64,000 nucleotides of DNA. Source: Diadema setosum. Taxonomy: Eukaryota; Echinodermata; Echinoidea; Diadematoida; Diadematidae. The DNA lies in assembly GCF_964275005.1 (NCBI RefSeq), contig NC_092702.1, positions 2,407,001-2,471,000 of the forward strand, read 5' to 3'. This document shows, piece after piece, positions 1-11,800 of the stretch (position 1 is the stretch's first letter; every line of letters starts with the position of its first letter). The position numbers were made by a program, and so were the translations under genes. The notes beneath the pieces were generated by a model. The model searched no databases. It saw nothing but the letters and a program-made list of their open reading frames with translations, and was not told the origin of the DNA.

Positions 1-370
1 AGGACGTTGGATGAGAGTTGCACATTTTCACATCTATTTTTTTTTTTCATTTAAGGATATACGCAAACAACAGCTTCAAGGGGATAGATAAGGGCTGTTA
101 GAGGATGCCAAACTGCATTTACTGCAGACATGCCGGGAATAGAACTCCGTTCTAAAATATGAAAGACTGAAAACATCAGATAATTGAAATGCTCTAACCG
201 AACAGAGAATCAGAAATATGTTTCTCGACGTATACAATGCATGCAGAACCATCACTCTGAAACCATTCATCACGAATGTGATATATCAGATATCGAACAC
301 TAGATGTGTGCTATATGTTTAATATTAAATACAAAACCAAACAACGTACAGGAGTGTCTATAGGAGGTTT

Positions 371-562
371 CTAAATCTTTGCTTGTAGTTGCTTGTAAAC
401 ATTGTCATCCTTGGCATCACAACCATACTCTGGGAATTGACTCGACAAGAAACCATACCACTGAGCTACTGGTCTATTGTATGACGTTGGGGGAAGCAGA
501 ATCTCCACTACAGTGGATACAAAAACAGTGATGAAAACCTTCCAATGGAAAGAATAGTCCAT
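371..562 (-). CDS. Candidate 63-residue single-pass microprotein
   Basis: The reading frame opens with ATG at 562 and closes with TAG at 371-373. The N-terminus begins MDYSFHWKVF and continues into a hydrophobic stretch (about residues 8-26) that could be a signal anchor or membrane segment. A polar tail follows, with the stretch YNRPVAQWYGF, one Cys, and an acidic/basic end (DAKDDNVYKQLQ). The composition looks protein-like and mixes G/C- and A/T-ending codons, unlike the homopolymer-driven frames nearby. I do not recognise the family. It could be a small mitochondrial or secreted protein, a single exon of a larger gene, or chance, since frames of this length do occur randomly in AT-rich DNA. 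No neighbouring exon was found. Confidence 0.3.
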   Translation of the reverse strand: MDYSFHWKVFITVFVSTVVEILLPPTSYNRPVAQWYGFLSSQFPEYGCDAKDDNVYKQLQAKI

Positions 563-573
563 AGTGCACAAGT

Positions 574-1195
574 TGAGAATGCAGAATTTTTGTTTTATTA
601 GATTATGAATTATTTACATTAAAATTATATGAAAATGGAATGTGCCCGCATTGTCCAGATATTTTTTGAATCAATTATTCACTGTTAGTGTGAATGTCCC
701 AACTTTAAATTATTACAGAAAGATGTTATTAGTAGAAGTAGATTACTGATGTTTATCATATTCTGATATTTCTAGGAACTACTAACTCAAAGTATCTGCG
801 TGCTCTCGTTCAATATGTTCAGAGGACGAGAATATTCACCTTAGGTGATTTTAACAAGAGAACTACAATCTGCACAATGCACATAGCCCAGATATTTTCT
901 TAACATCTGAATGGATTTACTTATTTTTATGTTAAGTTTATGGCTAATCACGCGATATATAGGCTGTCCCGTTTCATCTCGAGCATTGAGCTATAACCCC
1001 TTTCGTGAATTAGAGTGGTCCTATGCAGGTGGACAGCCAATCACGACCCTCCACCTTGCCGAGAAGCCTGCTCAAGGTAGCGAACCGGGCTGGCCAAAAA
1101 AAAAAAAATAAATAAAAAATAAAAATACAACATTGTCGATTGGGCAACTCGAACTGAGGCTTGTGAAGGGGACTGTTACTTAATGTACTTACGTG
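574..1195. other. No gene seen
   Basis: AT-rich sequence without a convincing exon. A GC-richer patch at about 960-1100 ends in an A-run at 1097-1108 followed by A-rich sequence, which is compatible with a retroposed tail, but I could not find convincing internal promoter boxes. Confidence 0.4.
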
Positions 1196-1330
1196 TACAC
1201 TCTAAGAAAAAAAGGTTCTCAAATGGTTCTCGTCGGCTCCAAAATGGTTCTCATCAGATGGTTCTCGCAAAATGGTTCCGATGAGCACCTATAAATGGTT
1301 CCCAATCGAAATGGTTCCGTTCGTCACCAT
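1196..1330. mobile_element. Truncated MITE end, TA-flanked
   Basis: Begins TA-CACTCTAAGAAAAAAAGG, the same terminus as the complete element at 6446-6865. It continues with repeated ATGGTTCTC/ATGGTTCC words. No matching right terminus is visible, so it looks like one end of a decayed copy. Confidence 0.6.
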
Positions 1331-2263
1331 TTGCTAGTATGCGACCCAGTCCCCGAGTGTTATTTGTGGTACTCCTGCAGGTCAAACAATATCTTTAGGT
1401 CCACTTTCATTTTTCCCCTTGCTGTATATTCGAATGTCAGATGTAAAAATCACCAAAACTGTGGTATTGGTACAAAAATATTGTATGTGTTTCTACTGCT
1501 GTGATAATAAAAAGTACATATTGCTTTTATCCTAGACTAATGACTTCTCTTGGCTGCGTGCCAACTGACAGCTGCCACCATCCAATTTTAGCGCTCGATC
1601 AGATATGCGTACGTGTAAACGTACACATACTAGTACTGCACTGTAGGACTACTAGTATGTAACCGCGGCGGCGCGCCGCCGCGGCTATGTAGCCCTGTGC
1701 TGCCTGCCTGCGCCTACGCCTATGCAAACCTACCAACACATAGCGGCAGAGTGCCAATGCAATACATGCAGCGGCAGACGGCTATACCGGTATAGTGTAG
1801 ACACTTACACAAACACATCACACCCATAACGAACGGCACCCGGTAACGTTAGACATTACTTTTGACAAAGTGGACTGGAAACGTGTCACTGTCAATTTCA
1901 TTTTCGCCATGGCAGTCATCACAATTTAGGAGAAGAGGTAAGATTTTTAGTTTTAATGTGGTTTTATCTCATTTTTAGATGACATTCGTTCGACGTTGGT
2001 ACAAAATCAAGTTAGAATGTTACGTGCTAGATTCATCACTCAGTTTTTGTTTTCAGTCAGACTAGTATGGTTGGGGCACCACCTATCGACAGGGCACCTT
2101 CCCATCGACACCCTGCGTATCATGGCTGTTTGCGTATAGAACGAAAAAGTATGCGCGGGATTAAGTGTCATTAGCTATAAAAACAATACAAACGAAGAAA
2201 CGAAAATCAAACTCAAACAAACCAAGCCAAAAATTACACATCCGATCAGTAACGACGCATGGC
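1331..2263. other. Non-coding stretch with GC palindrome
   Basis: No supportable gene. It contains a 22-bp perfect GC palindrome at 1663-1684 and a short ATG frame (1909-1929) just before a GTAAGA donor-like site at about 1938. That could be a non-coding first exon on the plus strand but has no other support. Confidence 0.35.
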
Positions 2264-2345
2264 TGTGAAATTCACGTGTATTACCTATGGCCTGTGAAAT
2301 TCACGTGTATTACCTATGCTGTGAAATTCACGTGTATACCTATGG
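2264..2345. repeat. Three-copy tandem repeat, about 27 bp unit
   Basis: Three successive copies of a unit containing GTGAAATTCACGTGTATTAC followed by CTATG. The core GTGAAATTCAC is itself a palindrome. Confidence 0.85.
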
Positions 2346-2425
2346 AGAAGAGGGGGTGCCGATCGCAAGGTTCCCTTTTTTGCTGCGCGAAGAAAACGGA
2401 ACGCACGCACTAAAATTGCGCTATT

Positions 2426-2813
2426 TTAAAGGGTGTGTACAGTTCTGGTCGAGGTGAAGATTTAGCTTTTAACGTTTTGTGAGATATTCAGAAACCACTC
2501 TATGAGATGTCAAAGAGCATGCGGTTCTAAGGGGTATCAAAAGTTTATTCGATGAAAATCGGTTTTGAAATGGCAGAGATATCCAAAAACAAGGTGAAAC
2601 AAAGAGATGCTAATAAAGTTGGGGCATGTCGCCTTTTATTATTAGCACTTTTTTGGATATCTCAGCCATTTGAAAACCAATTTGCATCAAATAAACGTTG
2701 AATCCTTAAGATTACATGCTCTTTTATATTTCATAAGAGGCTTTTCATTATCTCACTTAGGAATGTTCAAAACATGAATCCCTACTTCAACCAGTACTGT
2801 ACAGTCCCTTTAA
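2426..2813. mobile_element. TTAA-flanked MITE, family B, copy 1
   Basis: The termini are TTAA-AGGG and CCCT-TTAA. The two halves are inverted copies: the sequence around AAATCGGTTTTGAAATGGC is mirrored by TTTGAAAACCAATTTGCATC. Other copies lie at 27365-27752 and 35450-35850. Such TTAA target sites are known for piggyBac and Kolobok DNA transposons. No transposase is encoded. Confidence 0.8.
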
Positions 2814-3758
2814 AACGGAGATTCATAATCAACGAGACGGTCACGACATTCAAAACTGCAGTATTTATGGCATATTTGAGGTAAGAATTAGACGGATTTG
2901 TATTATATTTTTAGAATAAACAAGCTACAGATCCTTAGGGTGTCGATACGTGGTACCCCCAACCCTACTCAGAGATTAACCTTTAACAGTTAATGGTTAA
3001 CTATCTAGATCCTAATGTTAGATCTAATTTGATCGAAGCTGCTATCTTGTGTAATGTTTACCAGGTACAGTAGATCCAGATCTATCAATAACATGTTAGG
3101 CTGAGCTGACACTTTACAATTAGAAATTTGGCATAGCAATAATGGCTCATGGGCTAGCCCGAACAGACGCCGTGCGGGGCCGGAGCATGGCTGTTACGTT
3201 TTTACAGCGACTGGGCCGGGCTAAGTTACTTAGCTAGGTATGCATGTAACGTTTAGACATTTCTATGCCTATTAAAAATAGAGTCTACTAACTCCGAAAC
3301 ATAGCCCAAACGCCAAACGCAAAGATAACTGTGTACAAGGAGCGCCCTGGTGTAAGGTCTATACCGTCTACATGCAATAAGGAAATTTATTCTTATGTTA
3401 GAAGCTTATAAGTTACAATGTACACGTATAACTGTCAGTGTTAACGTTTTATAGAGCCAATAGAGGTCTGTCTACAGCCCAGTAGGCCTAACTGTTGGGT
3501 CAAAATCTCTTCAGTATGTTTTCAGGCTTGTTCTTAGTGAGGAGTCACACCGTGTAATGCCGTGTTCTGTTTGTCGAATTATAGCAATGACATTGTTTTA
3601 TTAACGCGGTGTAGGTCTATTGTATCTTTCAATTCATATATCAGGCAAGTGGACACACTAACATGCACAGAAACCAGGGAACAAGTAACTCTGGCCGGGA
3701 CGATGAAGCAGTACGTACGTGTTTGGGTCGCTGGTGCGGTTAGGGAAAAAGGTAGACT

Positions 3759-4140
3759 CTACATTGATCAGAGAGACAGCCCGTGACAGACCGTTGACAA
3801 CATCGGCCAGAACCGTAGGCTTACCACTAGCCAAGAATGAGCTGGGCGGCCACAAGAATTCATCGATCAGAATAAGAGCCCGGGATAGCCCATTTGCAGT
3901 ATCAGCCAGAACCCTGGGCTAGTCGAGAATGAGCTGTGTGGCTAAGACGATACATCGACCAGAATGACAGCCTGTGATAGCCCGTTGACAGCATCAAACA
4001 GAACCGATGGGCTAGTCAAGAATGAGCTGGGTGACCAAAAGAATACATCGATCAGAATGACAGTTTTAGCCCGATAGCCCGTCGACAGCATCGACCAAAA
4101 ACCTACGCTAGCCAAGAATGAGCCGAGTCAAAGAAAACAC
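3759..4140. repeat. Minisatellite, four diverged units of about 92-99 bp
   Basis: Unit starts lie near 3759, 3858, 3950 and 4044. Each carries CATCGATCAGAATGACAG-like, TAGCCCGTTGACAGCATC-like and CTAGCCAAGAATGAGCTG-like blocks in that order. It is GC-richer than its surroundings. Frames opening across it are repeat-driven and not taken as genes. Confidence 0.85.
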
Positions 4141-6445
4141 ACTGATGCTGCCAGAGAAAACCTTTGAGAAATATGTAGATAGGGTAGGTAAGTTCGTTTG
4201 CATTGACATATAGTGTATTTTATAGCTGCTCTTTCAGAATCTGCCGTCAACCAAATATTCACGTCAGGCGACTTTTTGTTGGTTTGTGTGATGGAGGGTC
4301 ACATGTTTTGTTATGATCCCAATACAGTATTTGCAACTTTCAATGTACCAGTGATAATGTTTCACTATAATTTGCATTTAACAGCTTTGAATCAACTGTA
4401 TTGGGGGGGGGGGGGGGGTGGACGTAATGAGATCAGACCAGATGCCAATCTGAGAAGTGGAGTCATTCATAGTTCTAAACTTTAAAAGCACAAAAGGAAA
4501 ATGCTCTTTATGATTCTCCAGTCATTGTGTGGTCGATTTCTGCACACTTTTAAAGTTTGCACCTAGACTGGTAAAACTTTGAATTGCATTTATACCCACG
4601 CAGGAATTACGTATTGTGTAGAGAATTGAAGATTATGTAATTTATTTCAAAGCACTGATGCACCTCTTGTCACCAGTTTATATTGCTTTTGCAGAAATAC
4701 AAAATGTACATATGTGTGGTGTTTAAAAGACTGTTGGCAAATTTGGTGAACAAAATGACAAATGCTAACAACATATTATTGTCATAGGCAGGTTATAGGA
4801 CAGCAAATTCAAACCTCAGCTTTAGGCCTGCATATAGTTTACTCTAATGAATTTGTTGCTCTGCTTTTAAAAAAAGTGTAAATGAAGAGTTTGTTCGCAA
4901 AAACCGATAAGTCCATATTTGCCAAATGGAGATATTTGCGATTAAAGGTCAAGAAAAATAAAGAGAACAGTAAGAAAATTTTTGCTTCTTTTGACCATAA
5001 CTTCAAAAATGTACCTTTATATGTAGTAACCAATATATAATTTAAAAGGTATTACACTGTATTTTGTACTTTATGACAGAGACCGTACTTCAAAATCTTC
5101 AAAAATGGACTAATCGGTTTTTGCTATCAAACTCTTCAAATTTTTATCGATTCCCAATGTTATATATTTTAGATCATGGTTGAGGAATTTTGTTCATTCA
5201 TGCTTGTGAAACTGTGTGGGTGTGGTATCCTAGTTCTTTTCCCCTTGGGATTCTTATTTTCCTTCTCATTATAAAACAATGTGTTCTTTTTTTTTTTCTT
5301 TTCTTTTCTTTTTTGTGTGTGTTTTCGTAGGACATGCTGTAAATTGTCAGAAGTCATGATTTCGTTAACCTGAATTGATACTCTTCTTGTATTTGCAGTT
5401 GTATAGATGTGTCTATGGTGCTTTCAAATTGCAGAACAACAACAACAACAACAAAAAGGTCACTCGTATACATGTACAAAGATAAGTTAATTCAAGTACT
5501 CGACGTTATGAATGTGAAGTGAAGTGAAGTGAAGAAGTGTAAAGCTTATCCTATCTGAAGTATCATACAGTACCAGCAATATAATGTATGTTTTCTGTGA
5601 CAATACCAAAGGTCCTGTTTAATGGAATTGTTTTCCTGCCCTTAGTAGTTGCTTTTAGGACAAATATGCGTTAAAAGGAAAAAAAAAACAACACCGAACA
5701 AACTAGCAAATATGTGGAAAAAGTTCCTCATACTACTTAAGCAGGTAATGTACTTGCCTTCTGCCTATCTTATGACTTACACAATTACTGTATCTCATCC
5801 ATGCAGGAATTATTTCACAGAGAATTAGAAATTTTGTTATGTATTTCAAAAGCCTGATGCACCTCTTGCTATTTCATGATCTGTATAGAGATGTGTGATG
5901 GTGTTTCAAGAACTGCTCGGTACACAAATGACAAATATTGTGGAAAAAAATCAGTGAACAATAATGAAAATATTTTGTTAAGAATATTTGACAGATGATA
6001 ACATGACAAATACAAACCTCACCTTTAGATTGTAAAAGTGAAGGTGAATAAATACATTTCTGCGAATTTGTGAAAGAGCAAATTTCTATGGTTTTCAGTT
6101 ATTGAGTAATGTTTCATGAAAAGATATTGGTGAATGTCATGTACATGTATTCATGCTTGTGAAACTGTGTGTGCATGGGTGTGTTATCCTTGCTCTTTTT
6201 TTTTTCCAGTGTCAATGATAATGTATGATATGCTGATGTATTGCTAATACATATGTATACATGTTTTGAACGTATGTTTGACTGATGAGATGAAATTCAG
6301 ATGAATTCATTTCATTTCAAATGAGTTTGTGATGCACATTTTCAATGCAGATAGGTAATGTACCTTTAAGAATGGTGCCAGTGAAGCACCTTACCAGCAC
6401 TGCATGTGAAACACACCAAAAATACACAGACATCAATTCACATAC
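4141..6445. repeat. Old tandem duplication in otherwise gene-free DNA
   Basis: Two diverged copies lie about 1.0-1.2 kb apart. GCAGGAATTACGTATTG through TGCACCTCTTG (about 4600-4675) recurs at about 5805-5870, and TTCATGCTTGTGAAACTGTG recurs at about 5197 and 6150. A 16-bp G run lies at 4403-4418 and a (GAAGT)n patch at about 5515-5535. No gene seen. Confidence 0.65.
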
Positions 6446-6865
6446 TACATTCTAAGAAAAAAAAGAGGTTCTTTTGAGCACCATTAAATGGTTCTCAGTA
6501 CTGTCACAATAGCGACACCTTTTTTGGAGCCTGTGAGAACCTTTTTTAAATGGTGCCTGTCAGCACCTTTTAACAATGGTGCCCATTAGAACCTTTTCCA
6601 ATGAAATGGTTCTCATAAGCACCCTTTGAAAAGAGTCAAAAAGGTGCCCATCTTTAGTCAAAAAGGTGCCCATGGGCACCTTTTAAATGGTACTCACGAG
6701 CACCACTTCATCGGGAAAAAGGTTCTAATGGGCACCTTTTGCAAAAGGTGCCGACAAGCACCATTTAGAAAAGGTTCTCACGAGCACCTAAAAGGGTGTC
6801 GCTATTGTGACAGTGCTGAGAACCATTTAATGGTGCTCAAAAGAACCTTTTTTTCTTAGAGTGTA
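6446..6865. mobile_element. Complete TA-flanked MITE with repetitive interior
   Basis: The termini are TA-CATTCTAAGAAAAAAAAG and CTTTTTTTCTTAGAGTG-TA, inverted repeats with TA target duplications as in Tc1/mariner-type elements. Inverted homology continues for about 75 bp on each side. The interior is made of alternating AAAAGGTGC and GAGCACC words. A 77-codon frame inside it is a by-product of these repeats. Confidence 0.88.
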
Positions 6866-7814
6866 GGTTATTATCTTTTGATTATGTATAATTTGATTAT
6901 TTATAATGATACAAGTAATGATACCAATGAATCATCTATTTGAAATTTGAATTAATTTTATAAATAAAGATTTGACGTAAATATTCTTATTTGGAAATGG
7001 TAAACGCCAAATAAACTCAAACAGCAACAACACAGTATTCAGTGACAGCCTGCTTTCATTCTGAGAGAGGAAGCCCATTCTGCAAAGCAATGTTAATGGA
7101 GCAAGAATCCGAGGAGCTAGTGATTCAACTGATCCTGACGTATCATCCATCTACCCCTTTGGACGAGAAACTGCTTATTCATATTCTTCACGTGTTCATA
7201 GCTTACTCCAAAACAGAAGTAACATGTACATGCATGTAAATGATTTTAAAAAGGCAAATACGTGGGAAAACTATACGTTCACTTTGAGTCAATATCAAGT
7301 TTACCCCTTTTAATTATACATTGGTTAAAAAATTAACTTTGAATATGGGCTTACATGAAATATTTTTGTAGAGTGACTCTGTTATAATGGAAGGAGTGTC
7401 AAATCAGTCTTATCTTACAATGACTGATATGAGGAAAAGTGAATGAAGAGATGAACATACACATTGGAAGTTACAGTCACACTCCCGCACAGATATGTGT
7501 GCATTTTCTGAGAATGTTTTGCAGAGATGTACCATAACACATATACACATACTGGTATGTACATAATATTATACAAAGAGTAGAAAAACAAAATTTGCTA
7601 GTTTTTCCCCTTCAAACCAACATTGGCTTTGTTTGAAAGAGGGATTGTGGTGTGTGTTAATACACCAATGTGGAGCTTTACTCAGTATTTATATTAGGGG
7701 GTTGTGTGTGGTATACATACATGTATTTCATATTTGTATTTTTGCTATCCACAATGCCTCCTGATATAACTCATCAAGCAAAAAACAAATAAATTTACCA
7801 ATGAGCGGATGCAT
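6866..7814. other. No gene seen
   Basis: AT-rich DNA downstream of the MADF gene. No exon, RNA gene or clear repeat boundary seen. Confidence 0.4.
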
Positions 7815-8180
7815 GAGATTTTGTACTAGGACAATCTTATACTACAGAAGTATATATGTACATGTACACTGTATATCCACTGTAAACTCTTCCTTTGCAA
7901 ATACTATACAGTTTGATATAGGCCTTCTCATGGAATTCTCTTTTTTATAGTAATAACAAATGAACCAGCGATACAAGATTCATAGTACAATGAAATGACG
8001 TATGGGATTTTGTAAAAGGACAATCATTTACCTCCACTGTAACATCTCCCCTTTCAAAAATACACAATTTGATAACATATGTACATGGTTTTTTGTTTTG
8101 TTGTTGTTGTTGTTGTTGTTTTTTTTGGGGGGGGGGTTGGTACAGTGTAATGTACGACAGATACAAAATTCACAGTATAC
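7815..8180. repeat. Diverged tandem duplication, period about 190 bp
   Basis: GAGATTTTGTACTAGGACAAT (about 7815) matches GGGATTTTGTAAAAGGACAAT (about 8005). CCACTGTAAACTCTTCC matches CCACTGTAACATCTCCC, and ATACAAGATTCATAGTA matches ATACAAAATTCACAGTA. It lies just 3' of the MADF gene stop codon and may be part of its 3' untranslated region. Confidence 0.7.
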
Positions 8181-8365
8181 AAAGCATTTCGTTTCACTCA
8201 TATCATCAAAACCAGGTTAACAAGTAGTCACAATACACGCTGTAAGAATGAAAATGAGTAACAGAAGTCTGACAGACAAAACGCATATATCCATTGTCAG
8301 TTCACTGGCAGGAATGTCCACAGAGAGTCATAGTCACAACTTGTCACGGGTATACCTTGGCTATA

Positions 8366-8842
8366 CTATACACAATCCATGTCCAAAGGGACCACAGGGG
8401 ATGAGACTGGTGAAATGTCGTCTGCATCTTGATCGTCTTGATCGACTGGTGTTGCCTGGGAGATGACACCTGCTGTGGTACCGGCAGAGATGCCTCTGCT
8501 GGGCTGGGAGATGGGAGGAGGTTGATGCAGGAGAGCATCAAGGGCCCGAGATTGAGAGCTGTTCCTGGGCTGAGAGCCGCAATGCCGAGTGGCTGGAGTC
8601 AACGTGGCAGCACGGGGGTGGTCTGGTTGCTGGATGCCCTGGCTACCACCAGATGCCGCGGAGGATGGCTCAGTGGTATGCGAGACTTCTGATGAGCTGA
8701 CGGACTGCAGGTACTTCATGGATATTCCAAACACCTCTGTCTGGAAGGACCTGAAATGCTGGCTGGGGACCTGGTGGACAACCGAACGTAGCCATGCAGC
8801 AAAGATTTCCCTCTCTGATGACTGCTCCGCAGACTCGTTGAT
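8366..8842 (-). CDS. MADF gene exon 4 (terminal)
   Basis: Acceptor CTTCATTAG, then ATC AAC GAG; stop TAG at 8366-8368. It holds the BESS-like amphipathic region followed by a long Ser/Pro/Gln-rich tail ending in PLDMDCV. Confidence 0.75.
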   Translation of the reverse strand: MNESAEQSSEREIFAAWLRSVVHQVPSQHFRSFQTEVFGISMKYLQSVSSSEVSHTTEPSSAASGGSQGIQQPDHPRAATLTPATRHCGSQPRNSSQSRALDALLHQPPPISQPSRGISAGTTAGVISQATPVDQDDQDADDISPVSSPVVPLDMDCV

Positions 8843-11800
8843 CTAATGAAGGTTAGATTGTATATATCGTATTTCAACCAATCAAGGTCTGGGGAAATAG
8901 AAATTGTCATTTCGTCAGGAAACTGACACTTTGATCACTGTTTATTTTATTGGAGAAAAATTCCATGGAATAGATCAAATTCATTAGATCTCTGAAAAAT
9001 CTGAAAGAAAATTACAAACATTATTGTTAATTTGAGAAAGAATTTAAACAAGAACTTCAATCCTCCAAAACGTGTTGACGATTTAAAGCAAAGAAAGTTA
9101 TTTACCAATTAAGATGCTTTTAAAGATTCTTAGAAAAAAGAAAGATACACTTGTGTAAGTATCTATGGTCTCAAATTACAGAGAATCTTTTAAACTCTAC
9201 CATTTATGAAACACTATACTACATCTTCATCTTCAGATTCAGATTTAGATTTAAATTTATTTTCATGCACAAAATAAAATGGCATACAAATTTTTATTCT
9301 GGTTGTTTCGGTTAGAACAAGAACGACCCCCCCCCCCCCAAAAAAAAAAAAGAAGGAGAAAAATATAAGCCATATCAATCTCTACACAGAAATATAATTG
9401 CACTAATTCACTTACATTGAAACCTTAGATTTTCTTTTCTCGGACATGAAGAGTTACCATTAATTACGTTTGTAAATACTGTATATAACACGTGTGATTT
9501 CAACGAAAAGAAATTTCTATTTAGGCCGTTTCTTTCACTTAAACAGGAGACTGATACAAGAACCAAAGGGTCCGGTACTGCAGAAGTACTATCTGTACCA
9601 CGACAATGTGCAACATTAACTGTTGTTGTACCTTCACCGGGAGCACGGTGTCCCTCCGCTTCTCCTTTAACAGCTGCGACAGGATGGAGTTGACTTCTCC
9701 AAGGGATTCCCCAATGGACTTCCTCTGTGTAGTTTGCCTATCTATACTTGTTGAAGTCTTCCGCATTGTACTTGTAGAAGTGTTGGATCCTCGGTATGAC
9801 GGGGCCTCTTCTCTCTCTGTGGGGATGGTAGGGTAGGGCGCCTTGCGTGGTGTTCTATCTCGCAGCTGCCTGTGTGTCGTGACATCAGATGTGATACCCT
9901 GAAACATCCGTCAACAACATAATCATGAATGTTTAAAACGTGCAAGAAATAATATCGTGCAAGGGTGGAAGAGTGAAGAGTGCACACAATTAATTATCAA
10001 TGCAGGAGAACCTCGTCATAAGATCTTAAACACACACACACACACACATGGACGTCAGGATTCTCCCTATATCAGGATATGCAAAACAAAGAATTATAAA
10101 GAGTTTTGACCTGCAAAATCACATTGTTACACATTATAGTTGTACATTTATACATTACAGTTATACATTTTGACCACTTTGTAATGAGGTTCAACTTTTA
10201 TCATCTGTAGGGCTTATAATTATGCTTACCTTGTTTCCCACCTTGATCCCCTGATCTGCCCTGTGGACGATGAACGGGGCCAGGAAGGCTAAACGCTGGA
10301 GCTTCCACCTCTGTAGCCAGGTCATCTTGACCACCTTACGTCTAGACCCGCTCTCTGAGCGCCTGAGTTTGCCGTAATCAGTCCGCCAGTTCTTCCACCT
10401 GCGAAGAACCATGGTAGCTGCACACACAACCAGGAACAAAAAGTTCAATATCATTTTCTTGATCTTAATAAGGAACTGTGCAGTGCAAATTTATTTTGAC
10501 TTGTATAGCCTGATCATCGCTAATGTGGCCAAACGAATATCTAAAATCATAATGTGTGAGATATACATGTATCTTATAATATTTCTATTTTTTTTTTCAA
10601 ATTACCTGGATACGCCCACCAAAACAAAACAAAAACAAAACAAAACAAAAACAAGATTCTACCCGTGACATCATCTGTCAATTATTACTGAAGTGCTGCA
10701 TGATAAGAGACACTGGAATGCACCTTCCCCTGGACTGATAAACCTCAAGTTTTCCTGCAATGTCTTTGTTACAATATAACGTGTTAACCCCATACAGCCC
10801 AAGGGGGGCACATTGTGCCCCCCACCATATTTTCGTTTGCCACTCCTACACCCTTTACTCGATTTCAACCAAATTTGGTGACTTTTCCTAAGATCTTATT
10901 GCGAACATTTTGATATATAATTTAGGTATGTCCGATATTGCTGGTTGCCATGGCAACCGTAAACTGACAACCATGTTCATCAGATTTTGTATGATTTTCT
11001 GTTCCAATTTCAGTTAACAATAATTATAATAATGGATGAAATGGGGGTTTTCTTGGCTGTAAATTGCTGAATGACCAAAATTTGAAGTAATTATGGTTGT
11101 GAAATACCCTGGAATGGTCTTCTTATTATTTCCTTTATTTTTTATATGACATAGGCATCAAACAATAGATATAATATAAATAATAAAAAATACAGCATTT
11201 TCCAAAGACTACCCTTTCATTTTGTGTTATCTTCACACAAGCTTTGCCTGTAATATCATTTTTTCATCATATTATCAATCTGCTAACTCAAAATGTCAAT
11301 ATTTTGGGAATATGAAATGTGATATCAATATACCCTCCAAGCAATACATCATAGGTTTCATATATTTCTTTATATTGTATTGAATAGCGCCCCCACATGC
11401 TCTTGTAGAGTATGAGTTGCTCTATCCATGTGCCAAATATGACGGTCATACATCATATAATAAAGAAGTTATATAGGGGGGGGGGGGGTGGCTGGAAGGG
11501 GTCAAAATAGCTTGGGCTTTATAGGGTTAAGTATGCTTATTAAAGTATAGGGAATAGATAGGTATATTCCAATGTCTGTCGTTATAAGGTTTAAGATTTT
11601 TTTCCTCTGTGTACGTGTGTATGTGTGTGTGCGTGAGAGAGAGAGAGAGAGAGTGTGTGTGTGAGCGTATCCGAGAAATCTAAAGACATAGAAAATTATT
11701 ATAAAATATATATGCCATGACAAAATGTACTGATTTTGGCATAGCATTTATATTCATTTGGCCACATACGGGATGTCCTGGTGTACCATGAATCAACCAC

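Noticed and set aside
6626-6859. 77-codon frame with many His and Lys
   Set aside because: It lies entirely within the repetitive MITE at 6446-6865.
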